Shown: positions 36,482-49,246 of the stretch, piece by piece
How positions within the stretch are numbered: position 1 is the stretch's first letter
Layout: the number at the start of each line of letters is the position of its first letter
Origin: Aldrovandia affinis
Taxonomy: Eukaryota; Chordata; Actinopteri; Notacanthiformes; Halosauridae
NCBI GenBank assembly: GCA_029706075.1
Contig: JAINUG010000004.1
Span: 665,547-729,546, forward strand
Length of the DNA stretch: 64,000 nucleotides
Direction: 5' to 3'
Program-made: the position numbers and the translations under genes
Notes under the pieces: model-generated
What the model was told of the DNA's origin: nothing
Seen by the model: only the letters and a program-made list of their open reading frames with translations
Databases searched by the model: none

Positions 36482-37440
36482 AGGTATTTTCCGGAACTGA
36501 GGTGTCACGAGGTTGCAGTATTAGGCAAACTTTGCTTTGTTGCAGCAATATTTGAAATGGAACTTATTTAGCTACCTTTGACCGTTATTGGGGGGTTGTC
36601 TTTAAACACACTGCAAATGAACACATGAGTCAAAACGGCAACATTTAAAACACTGAAATAGCTGCAATTCCAGTTAGTTTTACGGTACGGGATCGGAACG
36701 TCTAATATCTCTTAAATCACCACCAGCTGTATGTTCGTTGCTCACTTCTGAATGGCTAAGCGCAGCCAAATTGCCGTGCAATTAACTGAAACGTCGTTTG
36801 AGGGGAACAGCGTCTTTGGTTAACTTTGATACGGAAGAGAAGTTCATTTGAGACCTGTAGTTACCTTATTAGCTATCATTAGTGTGGAAATTAAAGAGCA
36901 ACGAATTTGCTGTAGCTACTACGTAAAATATGGTGCCATTTCTAAGACAGCCTTCCCCTCCCTTGCACTGCCCTAGTGCGCTTGTCTGTAGGCCTACACC
37001 TTGTGTAGGCTACTTGTGTAAATACTTTGTTAATATGCAGTTCACATATGGATGTTGGTTAATGCCATACGAGGAGATTAATTTGTTCTATTGTAACTGA
37101 TACCAGCGCATTTGCAATCTAAGAGAATGTTCTTGATGTATTTGATATAGATTGGGAACTAGACCATGCCATATGTGCAATTTATGTTTTTTTTTTTGGA
37201 TAAACATTTGGTCAAAACGCCTTAGAATAGATTTATAAATGGTCTCTGGTTGTTTCTATGGGGACTTCTGATTTAAATGCATTAATCGTGCAGCGCTGAA
37301 ATATGCTTTACTACATTGGGGAGTATAAGGGAGGGCTATTCGAAATAGCATATTTTTTAAATTAGAAACAGCGTCATACCTTACATGGAAGCTACAGCAA
37401 ATTCACCAACAAAGTGAAGGTTGAATTAATGTTGAATTGA
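36482..37440. other. 5' flank of the Ldh_2-like gene
   Basis: No coding exon or known repeat recognised; promoter expected here by position only. Confidence 0.3.
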
Positions 37441-37670
37441 GTCTTTGAGGGGAAAGGTGCAAGTTGCCCGTAGGCGCTGGTCTGAAGTCAGTTTTGCGTT
37501 TTACTTCCTAACGGTTAAGCAAGTCGCTCTGGATAAGAGCGTCTGCTAAATGCTTAAAATGTAAGCATTTGGGTTCCGTCCCAGCGCGTAAAATGTTGGC
37601 GTTAGGGTAGGTAGAGTCATTTTGTGACGCCTCCAGCTGAACGAATTCTCGTATGTTCTTCAGTCCTTGC

Positions 37671-37806
37671 ATTACATTACAGGGACAGTTGACATTTATT
37701 TATAATACAATTAATTCAGGTTAAGTACCTTGCTCAAGGGTACAACGGCAGCTCCCCACCTGGGAACGGAACCCCCAACCTGCATCACAAGCCCAGTTTT
37801 CCAACC
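37671..37806 (-). repeat. tRNA-derived SINE, truncated
   Basis: Inverse orientation: CAAGGGTACAACGGCAGCTC, CCCACCTGGGAACGGAACCC and the head up to CAAGCCCAGTTTTCCAACCC. Confidence 0.75.
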
Positions 37807-37808
37807 CT

Positions 37809-38345
37809 GTGGTTCTCAAACTCGGTCCTGGGGTTTCTCGGTGGGTGCTGGTTTTCATTCCAACCATAGGAGCAACCTCTGAATGATAACTAGCTGTTAT
37901 TTGTTCTTAATTAGACACTTTGAATTTCTATTAAAGTAAGATTTACTCGGTTAAGACCATATTATGTCAGAAATAGCTATGAATGCCATGAACAATAAAT
38001 GTCCTTACATCCCAGGATCAACGAACGCTCTCGTTTTCTGTAATGTGCCGTATGACACGATTCCTTCAGAAAGAGGTTACCTTTTTTAATTGATTCAATT
38101 ATAGAGTGGCAGGTGAAATCAGTGGAGGGCTTATTGTTGAAAGTGTGGACACCTGGTCACTGAAAATAAACCGTCTGTGGAATAGGAAGAGTTCAATGAG
38201 CCAAACCTGCGTTATGTCAAAATAAGTTTAAAGAAGACAATTATGGTCAAATGTACACGTTTTCAACTTTCAATTGATCGAGATATTGGCTGTAACAAAA
38301 ACCAGCATACACAGGGGCCCCCCAGGATCGAGTTTGAGAACCAGT
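37809..38345. mobile_element. hAT-like nonautonomous element, copy C (best ends)
   Basis: Ends GGTTCTCAAACTCGGTCCTG and GGATCGAGTTTGAGAACC. Best-preserved member of the three-copy family (with 21085 and 28029). Confidence 0.75.
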
Positions 38346-39784
38346 GCCTAAACCATTATATACACTGCTGGCGAAGTCATCAACAAAGTAGAAACCGCAT
38401 TTTTAAGTCACGTGGAAACTAGTTATGAAGTTGCACCACCCGAATCTACTGTTATGAATTAATGGCCACTAATTAAGCACAGATGATTGACAGCGATGTT
38501 TACATTATACACTGCCACGTGTTGAATCGCGGACATGGTGCAGTATTTTGAATGTTGTGCAGGGGTATGCGTTTATTTGAAGCCGTGGGAAATAACCTAC
38601 TCTTTAGTTCTATAATGTTTAACGTGCACAAAAATACTTTAATGGTATTCATAATAAAATCGTTTGCAGCAAGGGTAGGCTATTAAAACATGACAAATTC
38701 AATGAAAAATGATGAATGTCATAAAGGCTACAAAAATCTAATGACAATTTAAGGTTCTAAACTTTTTGTAAAACAACTGACCATAGTGAAATTTAATCAG
38801 ACTCTTCTGTCATTGATTGACGATGCTTGGTGAAAACTTGTCTTCAAGAGACATTTCTACTTATACAGAATTGATTACTAGTGACAATTATCATTTATCT
38901 TCTGTGTACGATTTTGATTTTTTCAGCTCTATCTATCTAACTTGCAGTGCTGTTTTCTTGCGCAAATATGTTGTCATTGCAAAACGTGAAATCGGGTCTA
39001 CTGGGGAGGGCTGCCACATCGAGTCTGCAAACTTGCTTGGGGTCAATAATCCTGACAGCCTTTAGAAATTCGTTAGCTGGGTGAAAAAACACGGTTTATT
39101 TTTTAGTTGATGAGGGTTGGAATATGTTATGAGTTTCTGTGTAATGTTTTGATGCAACAAATCTTGGATAGACACTGAAGTACTTTGCATGGTACGATAC
39201 AGCAAAATACCAAGGATCCAACCTTTTTTGCAAGGCTCAGGAGGCAGTTTATTGGTAGGGTGGAACATTGCTCTGTAATCATGTTCCTCGGATTTGAAAT
39301 AGCGCATTTTCCGGCTTGGGCAATGTTTAAAAACATTTTGGACAATGGCCACGAATTAGCTAAATCAGCAGTCTGGGGCACATACTTGCATCGAAGCGTG
39401 TTTATTACGTGCCCTGTACTGACGTAATTTGGAATTATCCACTTTTTCTAATGGAATATTGGAGTTTAAGAACGCGTGTGCCAAATCTTGAATAGCATCC
39501 AGCTGCCCCCTGCCCCCCCCTGACCTCCATCCCCCTGGCTGTCTTTTCCTCTGCTTATAGATGATTCCCCCTCGGTGTTTTGTTTGTGAATGGCGGCCTA
39601 TTGTAGTTTTTGCGGGTTTCTTGTTAAATTGCCCATGAATAAATTAAACCTGTCTGTGTGTAGTGTACTAGGCGGATAGTGTTGCACTCGTTTGCTCAAA
39701 GACATGCTTTTTAGGCTTCCAAGCCCGAAGGGCGGGAGCCTATTGTTCTTGCTAGCTCACTAGTACATCATTTTTTTACATTTT

Positions 39785-39830
39785 ACATTTTAAGCATTTA
39801 GCAGACGCTTTTATCCAGAGCGACATCCAG
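39785..39830 (-). repeat. SINE tail fragment
   Basis: Inverse of the CTCTGGATAAGCGTCTGCTAA-type tail (here GCATTTAGCAGACGCTTTTA). Confidence 0.65.
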
Positions 39831-40186
39831 ATTAGGGGAGAAAGAAAAACAGCGGTTTTTTTTATTCTGTGAAAAGACAGAAAAAGACCATCCTTCATTT
39901 CCCATAATACATTAACATTATTTTCAAGAGTCGTCTGCCTGTTCCTTTGTTCCATGTGAATTTACTCTATCATTTTAATGCTAAAAAAGGTGAGTTGCTC
40001 GCACACAAACTACTTCCATGACAGGCATACTTTCCCCCACCCCCCAAAGGTTTTAAAGTCTATTGTACTGACAGTACATTAAACTCGGAGATTCTGCAAA
40101 TAACGAAGGATCGACTGTGGTCTTCACGTCATTCTAAATTATATATTTAAGGTTGCAAATATCCAGATGTTTTGTGTTGTGCTTTA

Positions 40187-41413
40187 TGTGACAGGGGCAC
40201 ATGTGAGCCCCAGACTACAAGAGCCAGACTACGCCACTCAGGGAATTGCACCCAGAGAATACCCAATAAATACAGAGGTTCTTGAATAAGGAAGGGAGCA
40301 GACACGTGAGTTTCCAGTTTAACCAGAAAATATAATTTATTTAGGGGTTCACAGGGTAATTTATATTCACATTTATTTACAGCTAAAAGGTGATCTGCTT
40401 TATTACAAAAATATATTCTATTTTAAAACCATACACTCTTTAAAAGGTTTCCACTCTGATGATACCACCAGAATAGGAGGAGGGTTGCCAAAGGAATCTG
40501 TAGGAGGAGAATGGGGAGGGAGGCATAAAAGGTTTCACCGCCACAAATAAGCCATGCAAAAATACACTGTCGCGTATACTAAAACTGCAAAATAAACACA
40601 GCACTCATGAAAAACACAGCAATTATCACACGTGAATAGAAAGCCCTAAGGGGAAGCCTCCGCTCCGTGACCAACCACCTACTGAGCTGTAGCAACCCAA
40701 CCGTCCTGTTAACTGGCAGGAGCCCGGAAATATCAAACCCCTAAAATTGACAGCCAACAGTTGGTTTATAAGAAAATAATGAAAACAAAAGAAATAAACA
40801 AGTATTAAAAGACAGCAACCAAACAAAGTGATGGGCAAAAACAGCAGTGGCCCAGAGCTCCTCCTGATAAGAAAAATAACACAATTAGCAACCTTTTACA
40901 ATAATTACATCAATAGGAGACCCCTAGTTAGGCAGCCATACTGCCTTACCTGCACTCACACAGCAGAACTAGGGGCTACAGGAGACCATCGTCAGGGTCC
41001 TTGTTCCTATTATGAGGGGTATAAGGTTACCAATATGCATTAACATCTTACTCTAACCACTGCAACAGTTAAAATAAAAGCAAGGTACAACAGGACACAG
41101 AATGCATACCTGGAAGCCACAAGATACGGTGAGCACAATTACTCTTCCGTTGCGTCGTATAAAGGCAGGGGAAAGAGCTAACACTGCTTTTTGCTGGCTC
41201 TGCTCCTACTGCAAACTTTACCATAAGATCAGGACGAAACCGGGGCGAGTCTGTCACTGCCTGCACACTGCTCCCTTTAAATGAACTGAAATAACCAAGA
41301 TCACCTGTTCTCACTCACGGTGATTACAATAGAGTAACCAGTATCAGCTGTTTTCACTCAGGATGGTTACAAGCTGCATGGCCAAACTGACGGGGAAATC
41401 TCAACCCATTACA
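40187..41413. mobile_element. LTR-like insertion (solo LTR candidate), 1227 bp
   Basis: Begins TGTGACAGGGGCAC and ends CCCATTACA (TG...CA), flanked by TTTA on both sides (40183-40186, 41414-41417). The other Harbinger copy near 52.8 kb is an empty site with a single TTTA. No internal retroviral coding seen, consistent with a solo LTR; superfamily undetermined. Confidence 0.65.
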
Positions 41414-41447
41414 TTTAGATTATATAAATGGAGCATGTCACTACAAC

Positions 41448-42345
41448 TGTTATGACTGATACACAGGTTGGACCCAAACGCAGACACTGACACAGAGGAT
41501 AAGGTGAAGTAGGATATTTATTATTTACAGGGACTGGGGTAGGGAATCGATGATGAGGGCAGACCAAGCGGGCAGGCAGGCAGGACAGCGGACAGCGGAC
41601 AAGCAGAGAAGCGGGTTGGCTGGTTCGTGTACAGCACAGGTGTCAAACTCATTCCATCGAGGGCCGAGTGTATGCAGGTTTTTGTTGTAACCAATGCACC
41701 ACACCAGGTGATTTCACTAATTAGCCCACTTCTTCAACTAAGGAGGGAACCTAATTGAAATCACCTGGTGTAGTGCATTGGTTACAACAGAACCCTGCAC
41801 ACACTCGGCCCTCGATGGAATGAGTTTGACACCCCTGGTGTACAGGGAGGCAGAGGGATAGGCAATGATGAGGGTAGATGAAGCAGGCAGGCGGAACAGG
41901 CAGGGAAGCGGGTAGTGGAGAAACAAGCTGGCTGGTCTGTGGGCAGGCAGGTAGGATGAAAAACGAGTAGACAAACAGAACAGGCAGGCAAGAAGTGAAC
42001 ACGGGAAATAAATGAAAACATAAAACTCACAAAGAAATAAACACGGAGGCGTCTTGGTCAAGAGTCTTGTAGCTACCACTAAAGCAGAGATAACAATCTG
42101 ACGGTGAGTAGATGAGAAACCGGGGTTGATATATACTGCAGGGCTGATGATAATTGATGGCAGGTGAGTAGGCAGCGCAGGTGTTGCAGATCCGTTGTAA
42201 TCAAGGAGGGAGCCAGAGAATGCAGAGGAGGAAGCCACGCCCACATCACACACGGGCAAACAACTGACAGGGAGAACAGAAACACAAGGAAAAGGGAAGG
42301 GAAAATGCGAGGAAACAAAAAATAAACAAAGTAGAGGCCGTGGCC
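41448..42345. mobile_element. Second insertion in the Harbinger fragment, ~0.9 kb
   Basis: Absent from the copy near 52.8 kb. Starts TGTTATGACTGATACACAGG and is rich in GGCAGGCAGG-type repeats. No target duplication found. Contains the hAT MITE at 41635-41837 and AAT-rich 3' sequence. Confidence 0.6.
41635..41837. mobile_element. hAT-type foldback MITE with 8-bp target duplication, copy 2
   Basis: 203 bp, near-identical to 19874-20076. Same ends CACAGGTGTCAAACTC and GAGTTTGACACCCCTG. Flanked by GTGTACAG on both sides (41627-41634, 41838-41845). Confidence 0.92.
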
Positions 42346-42882
42346 TTAATGCGCAGAATATTCAACTAACAAAACAAAGAAAGAGCAGGGTGCATATACA
42401 TTTTTTAAGCATATAGCAGACTCTCTTATCCAGAGCGATTTACTAGATGTGCATTAATACATGGTAAGAACAATCATAGTTCACACAAGAGATCAGTGAA
42501 GTAATACAGCGATAGACATCGTTGTTGGCAGCTGCATACCATACCTGTATATATCTATGTCAACGTTAGCTAAGCAAAACTATCGATATCTATCTATCTA
42601 GCTAGCTAGCAACCTGGTATCACGGCCAAATAAAGCTCGCTAACAGTAGCTAACAATATAGATAGCTAGCATAATTTGTTCAACACGGTATAAAATGAAC
42701 CAGCTTCAGGAAAGATTGGCTGAAGAAGTTCGAAGGTACAGGAGTTTCCCTGCTTTCATGAAAACTTTACCGACCTTGTTCAATACATTTACGCCTACTA
42801 GTGTACAGAAGTGTAAGGACACAAAAACAAGACAACTAATATAAACTTACTTGTTTAGGGGAGAGAAGGAGATTACACGTAA

Positions 42883-42985
42883 ACAAGTTAGTTTATTAGT
42901 TGTTTTGTTCTTGTTCTCTCTAAGAAGTTTAATAGAAAACCCCAGCTTTGAGCACTCCGAACTTTCCGAACTCTCAAGCCAAAGA
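42883..42985 (+). repeat. Copy of the foldback core
   Basis: GTTAGTTTATTAGTTGTTTT and CTAAGAAGTTTAATAGAAAA match 50832-50915, the right arm of the foldback element. Confidence 0.7.
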
Positions 42986-43231
42986 TACAGAGCTCTGCTC
43001 AGAGAAAAAGAAGAACTGAACAAACGGCCTTATCACTCTGCGAATCCAACGGACGGCAAGAAAATGCCCAAAGATGCCATTGTGTCAGCAGCTGAGTTCC
43101 AGACGCGAGTTCCAGAAGAGGCATGTGCAGGCTCTAATGAAGCTTGCTGCAAAGGCTAAAAAGGCCCTAAAAATATTTAGGCCGCCTTTTGACTCTTGTA
43201 AAAAGTTGCATGTTGCACATTTAAATCTTGA

Positions 43232-43580
43232 AGGTGAAGGGGCGGCGGATAGCGTAGCGGTCTAATGCACCACACTTTGGCTGGTCTGGTGTGGTGTGCG
43301 CTGCCTGTCAGTGACGCAGTTTGAAACCTGCGTCTCTACCAGACCGGCCCTGGTCGTCAGCCCCGATCGGGGGCGGCATTTGGCTGTCCGCCCCAGGGGG
43401 AGGGAGAGCCGGCTCGGGTCCGCCGTGAAGCATGGAAAAGGAGTCTCCAGAATGTGGGGGGGTGAATTCTGTTTGAGGAAAGCGGCGGTCGCTGCCCACG
43501 GAGAATTAGCTTGCCTTGTAGAGACGAGCGACTACTAGAGATTGGCTACTAAATTGGGAGAAAAACAGGAAAAAATCAGA
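43232..43580 (+). repeat. tRNA-headed SINE, second family
   Basis: Head with A box TAGCGTAGCGG and B box GTTTGAAACC, GC-rich body, then the end TTGGCTACTAAATTGGGAGA followed by A-rich DNA. Related copies in reverse at 61480 and 61780. Confidence 0.75.
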
Positions 43581-44066
43581 AACAAATTATCTTTTAAATC
43601 TTGAAGTTGGGTTTTTCAAACCTTAAAAAATAGATCATCATCAAGTTGCTTCTGCTAGAGGAAATTAATTGCAGTTGCATGTCCTGCCCAGCAGTTGGTT
43701 TAGTTTAAGGCAGTGGTTCTCAAACCTCTCCTGGAGTACTTGTGACCACCTGTCAGAATTGTTATTGTGTTATGTTGCTGCTATTTATTCATTTGAATTG
43801 TGCCATAGCACTGTAGCAGTTGCCATATTAAATTAAAAATATAAAAATAAATAATTATTTTTCCTATGTTTATATGTTAGAGTAGAGCCACCACCAATTT
43901 GATCCGACCAGTTTTTAAGGACAGGTTATTGATCAACACTATGGAGCTGCATAGTGCTGACCCTTAAACGGGTAGGATCAAACTGGTGGCCCTAGTAGAT
44001 TTCTGGAAAAGGTATGAAATGTCACTGTGTGTGTGTGGGGGCAATCACATGCCTAATATTTTCTAC

Positions 44067-44234
44067 CTGTGGCAAACCTCTTCTTCACCAGGGACATGCG
44101 GTAGCGGCTGCCCACCAGCTGTAGATCCATGCCTGACAGGGATGCCCCGGAGCCCACAAACTGCACCAGCAGGCTGGGCGGTGCCCTGCGAGGCACCTCC
44201 AGACACTGCCAGCTGGCACACAGCGTGTCTGAGC
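44067..44234 (-). pseudogene. fcho1: FCHO1-like block 4 (end of mu-homology domain)
   Basis: 168 bp coding SDTLCASWQCLEVPRRAPPS, then LLVQFVGSGASLSGMDLQLV and GSRYRMSLVKKRFATG. The LSGMDLQLVGSRYRMSLVKK stretch is nearly the FCHO1/2 consensus. Acceptor CCCCAG, donor GTAGAA. The short last exon that normally follows was not found to the left. Confidence 0.87.
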
Positions 44235-44815
44235 CTGGGGGGGAGAAGAGGTGACCTGGATTAGAAACGCTGCTTTACCAGAACCCTCCAGCGCCTCCTG
44301 CACAAATGCTTCAGAATAGAAACGGCACACATATAAATGTCCTCCATCTTCCAGCAGCATGTGACCAGCACCTCCGTTCCAGTCTGCTAAAGCTGATATT
44401 TACACAAATGGTATTCACACAATTCACACATCGAGAGAACAAGAGCATGCAAGGCAGAAACATTCCTGTTGAGTAATTTGGCTTTTTAATTCAAAATGAG
44501 AATAGAACCTGATGTATCTGACTGACTGATCTTTGCTGTGGTTGGTGGGGGACAGGTAAGAGAGATGTGTCTGTATGAACGGGTGTGCAGACGCATGAAC
44601 ACTTTCATTTGAACTGTCCCTCCACTCCACCCCCAACACTCCTCCCTCTCTCTGCCCATTTCCCAACTCCTGTCTTCCCATCCTTCTGGTGTCTCACGCT
44701 GTCCAGTCCCGGCCCATCTCACACTCACTTTCTTTCCTCCACCCTCCCTCCGTTTCTCTCATCCTCTTCACTCCTTCACTCTCTTGCTAACCTCCCTCTC
44801 CTCTCTCTCTCTTAC

Positions 44816-45013
44816 CATGCTGCAGGGGGCTGGCATTGCAGGTCGGTGGCAGTGTGGTCGAGGGCCATCAGGACCTGAACATTCGTGTGCTGGGTGGCAG
44901 GGGCGGTGGCCAGGCAACAGTGGTAGTCCAGGGAGACGTGGGTCACAGTGCCACTGCGCTGGCATTCTGCTGACAGCAGCAAAGGGGGCACTGCCCGGGT
45001 CCTGGGAGGACAC
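44816..45013 (-). pseudogene. fcho1: FCHO1-like block 3 with one-base frame break
   Basis: 198 bp. It opens VSSQDPGSAP in the phase set by block 2, then the conserved continuation LLLSAECQRSGTVTHVSLDY is one frame over. The switch lies at a run of five C (about 44980-44990; GGGGG on the plus strand). With one C fewer the exon is 197 bp and ends in TG, giving the Trp codon expected before the next exon. Later residues TNVQVLMALDHTATDL and QPPAA match the family's TNVQ and QPAA motifs. Donor GTAAGA. Confidence 0.78.
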
Positions 45014-45194
45014 CTGTGGGAGAGGAGAAAAGAGGACAGGAAAGGGGCGAAGGATGGGGGAGAGGCACCCAAAAGAGTTAGGAAAAAATCCCCCTCTGGT
45101 GACAAGCAAGGGAGAGTTCTGATTGAGGGTTCCCTCTCAAATTCAAATTCAAATGCAAGATACTTTATTGGCAGGGAACACATTTGTACATTTT

Positions 45195-48130
45195 TTTATA
45201 TTTTTAATTTAACCTTTATTTAACCAGGAAAGGTCCCATTGAGATGAAAAATCTATTTGACAAGGGAGTCCTGGCCAAGACAGGCAGCAGCACAAATAAA
45301 AACACAAAAAAATGTTGCAGACATAAACAGAACAAACAACAAACTACAGAAAATAACAAACTCAAAAACCACAAGTATTAAAAGCACCGACATCCTAAAG
45401 ACTCTGCCTCCATGTCCTTCATATTGGATTTGAAAACATTCAAAGAAATCAAATTAGTAAGTTTTAAATCCTTCTGCAACCCATTCCAGTCTGAAGGTGC
45501 AGAGTACATAAAAGCCCTTTTTCCGGTCTCTGTACTGACATTTGGGACAGAAAGCGTTAAAATGTCCTGAGACCGCAAGGCATACTGTCCAGAACTTTTC
45601 TGCTTAATAAATATGCACAGGTAGGATGGGAGCAGACCAATAATTGCCTTATATATAAAAGTGTGCCAATGTGTGAGCCTACGGGTTGCCAGCACAGGCC
45701 ATCCTACCCGAGAGTATAACTCACAATGGTGAGTCAAGGCTCTACAATTTGTTATAAATCTGAGGGAAGCGTGGTAGGCAGTATCAATCATATGTAGAGC
45801 CTGAGAAGAGGTACGCATATATAGAAGATCACCATAGTCCAGCACTGCTAAAAATGTGGCAGCAACAAGTCTCTTTTTGGTGTTAAAAGAAAAACATAAC
45901 TTATTTATAAAATAAAAACTCAACTTTAGCCTCAGTTTTTTCACCAGATACTGAACATGTGGCTTAAAAGTAAGGGAATCATCAATCAAAATACCCAAGT
46001 ATTTATAGGAATTGACTGTCTCAATAACCTTTCCCTCAAGAGTGACCACTGAATGGATATTCTGTGGCCTCCTCCTGGAGTTTGAAAACAACATGAGCTT
46101 GGTTTTATCAGCATTGAGAACAAGTTTCAGTTGAGACAGGGTATTTTGAACAACATTAAAAACACTTATGACCAATGACCAATGGCTTGAGCACATGTTG
46201 ACGCACAACAGTAAATAAGTGTCATCAGCATAAAAATGAAAATTGCCATCTGCCACATTATGACCCAGGTCATTTATATAAACGGTGAATAAAAGCGGGA
46301 CAAGCACAGAGCCCTGTGGAACACCCTTGCAGACAGGCAGAACATCAGAGCAGAGACCATCATATTTGATGCACTGAGAACTATCAGTAAGGTAGTTAGA
46401 AAACCAACCACTTGCTCTGAGAGTCCTATGTTAAAAAGCCTCCGTTTCAGAATATCATGGTCAACCGTGTCAAAAGCCTTAGACAAATCAATGAAAAGAG
46501 ATGCAGTGTTGTTTTTTATCGAGGGCACTAGAAATGTAATTTACCACCTTTAATGCTGCCGTAATGGTGCTATGAGTTTTCCTAAAGCCTGATTGATATG
46601 TCGATTAGATGGCATTTGAATATAAAAAGTCCTTGAGTTGCTCACTGACCAGACCTTCAAGAATTTTGGACAGTATTGACAATTTTGAAATCGGCCTGTA
46701 GTTATTCAAAATTGTTGGGTCGCCCCCTTTTAACAGAGGGAGAACAAAAGCAGATTTCCAAATACTTGGGATTTCCTTATTTTCCACTGTCAGGTTAAAA
46801 AGATATGTGAGAGGCTCTGCAATAAAATCGGCTGCCAATTTTAAAAAGTAGGGATCAATAACATCTGGCCCAGAAGATTTTCTTGTTGCTAAAGCTTTCA
46901 GTGCTTTATGGACTTCTTGCACAGTAAAAGGTAGAAAGCTAAAAGAAAGACCATCATTCATAGGGACATCAGAGCAGGGTTTCACAGGTTTTAACAGGAG
47001 GAATCAAACATAGAGCCAGAAGATATAAAATGTTCATTAAAACAATTCAACATCTCAATTTTGTCATGAACAGCAACAGACTCCTTCATAACACAGGTAG
47101 GTAAGGCTTGACAGGTATTACTCACAGATAGGGTTTTGATGGCTTTCCAAAATCTCTTTGGGTCATTTAGATTTTCTGTGGTGGCTGACAAGTAAAACTC
47201 AGACTTGGCTTTTTTTATTAGAGAAGAGCACTTGTTTCTCAATTGTCTAAAAACAAGCCAGTCAGTGTTAGAACCCATTGACCTTGCCTTAGCCCTAGCT
47301 GCGTTGCGCTCATGAATAACATCCGAAAGATCAGTGGAAAACCAAGGGTTATCCCTCCCTTTAACTCTATATCTCCTAAAAGGGGCGTGTTTATTCATGA
47401 TTTGGCAAAACCCATCATTAAAAATGACCAGGCTGTCTCAACATCAGGAATCAGCTCAATTCTACTCCAATTAAAATGAAACAAATCATGATAAAACCCC
47501 TGCTCATTAAAATGTTTAAGATTTCTCTTACAAATTAAGCATGTTTTGGGGACCTTAGTGTTCCTGATGGTGGCAATAACACAGTGGTCACTTATATCGT
47601 TGCAGAAAATACCAATAGCTGAAAATGTATGTGGAACATTTGTCAGAATCACATCAATTAGAGTGGACTTATCAGGGCATTTAAGATTTGGGCGCGTGGG
47701 GGAGTTAATCAACTGTATAAGGTTCATGGACTCACAAAGAGATTTAAAATCATCAGATACTGGGTTAAGCCAATCCCAGTTCAGATCGCCAGCTAAAATC
47801 ATTTCACTGTAGTTGAGCCTAGATAAAGGTTGACTTAAGGACTGCAATGCAGTGAGTAAGGCAGAAGGAGGCCTATAGCACCCAATGACAGTTATACAGA
47901 GGCCTTTGGCAATTTCCACTTTCAAGGCAAGGAGTTCTAATTGCTTGCAGATTGACTCAGACAGGACCACGCTGACATTACATTCTGATTTCACGTAGAT
48001 CGCAACCCCGCCACCTTTCTTTGGTCTATCAGCACGATAAACGTTGTTGAAACCATTTTGTCAGCCAAAATAAAAATGTCATCCTTGAATTAACCCAGAT
48101 TCTAACCATATCCATTTTAGGTAACAAACT
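45195..48130 (-). mobile_element. Non-LTR retrotransposon (L2/CR1/Rex-like), nearly full coding but broken
   Basis: In 5' to 3' order on the minus strand: endonuclease C-terminal part (47994-47395; GDLNWDWLNPVSDDF, ISDHCVIATIR), linker (47398-46991), reverse transcriptase N-part (46985-46605; KALATRKSSGPDVIDPYFLK, NNYRPISKLSILSKILE), middle (46528-46274; LFIDLSKAFDTVDHDIL), and palm with FYADDTYLL plus thumb (46307-45378; NSYKYLGILIDDSLTFKPHV). At least three frame breaks, so not active as written. The 3' UTR includes TTTAACCTTTATTTAACCAG on the plus strand. Same strand as the FCHO1-like blocks, within their third intron. Confidence 0.9.
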
Positions 48131-49054
48131 GTCAGCCAGGTTTCAGAAGACCAGATAGAGAATTAAGATCAGATGGTGTCTGCATGCACTGCAATTCAGG
48201 GCCAGGGTTTGGTTGCAGATATCAATAACCATAACAATCAACCACCACTTTTAACAAGTTTACAAACTTTTAGACAACATTGCAAAGTCAAAATCCTTTC
48301 TCAGAGATCACAAAATAGTCATCTAAAGCCAGAAGACTTTGGAGGTGGCATATATTCCATAATAAATTCATGTCTTGTGCCAAACGGGTGGCATTTGCAC
48401 TAAATGTACAACGGTCATAGAGCGAATCCGTTGCAATATCCAGCGGGCAAGACATCGCAGGTCAGTGTAACAGGACAGTTTATTTGTAAAGTCACCTGTA
48501 GATTTCTACTGAGGAGGAGCAGGTTGGAGCACTTATCTGATGAAGTAGGAAATCAGGTCCGTAAATCCAGTTAATAGCCTAAATCCGTAGGCGTAATTCC
48601 AACGGGGAAGGTACGGATGAGTCCAAGATTGTTTTGTTGGTAGTTTAGAATGTAGTTCTTTAAGTAAAGTTAAGTTTAGTTCATAAATCCAACTTTAAAA
48701 ATGCGGCAATCGCAGCTGTAAATTCAAAGTTTGGCTGTATGCCAGTGGATTGAGTCTACACGGTTCTCATTAAACTGAGATTATAGCAAAAAATGGAAGA
48801 TTTGTCATTTACTTTGGTTAACTAACCGAAATACACTTTCAGTAGTTCTTAATGAATTTAATGGAGTATTTAGAAGATAAAAACACTTAGTAGATGCAAG
48901 AGTAGTCATTGACAAACAGACTGACACGGACAAACAAACCGACTTGCTGCCATCTTGGGAGTTTAATAGTGCCAAAGCATACAGCAATACATTTAAACAT
49001 TAGCACAGGTGAATAATCATTCAACTCTATACAACTATAACTCTTCTCTCCCAC

Positions 49055-49139
49055 CTGGTATTTCAGTAGAGTCACGTTATTCAGGGCCTGCATGTTGAAC
49101 CAGAGGTCCCTGCTGTCTGGATCGCTCTGGGAGGGGTCA
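49055..49139 (-). pseudogene. fcho1: FCHO1-like block 2
   Basis: 85 bp: completes a Ser codon and codes DPSQSDPDSRDLWFNMQALN then NVTLLKYQ. SDPSQSD and the FxxNM motif match FCHO1. Family members have about 16 more residues (containing ASYYNV) between the Asn-Met-Gln-Ala motif and LKYQ; they are absent here inside an otherwise colinear exon. Acceptor TTCTTCAG, donor GTGGGA. Confidence 0.85.
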
Positions 49140-49246
49140 CTGAAGAAAGCCAACACAAAGAGCAGTTTCCCCCTTTGTGAGCCCTTGAACTTCAACTTCA
49201 TATATGAGCCACATCGCTGACTCTGAATGTGACCATCACAGCTTAC

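Larger units (their letters stand above)
39991..42829 (+). mobile_element. Harbinger-type fragment interrupted by two insertions
   Basis: Three blocks (39991-40186, 41414-41447, 42346-42829) are colinear with the reverse complement of 53030-52330. The last block encodes MNQLQERLAEEVRRYRSFPA in the plus frame. Both terminal repeats are missing. The gaps between blocks are insertions listed separately. Confidence 0.8.

Noticed and set aside
41738-42259. 173-residue minus-strand frame
   Set aside because: Runs through the hAT MITE and CAGG-rich repeats; composition follows the repeats.
42830-44060. Terminal exon of the FCHO1-like gene
   Set aside because: No acceptor followed by a short Tyr...Cys-stop coding piece was seen on the minus strand.
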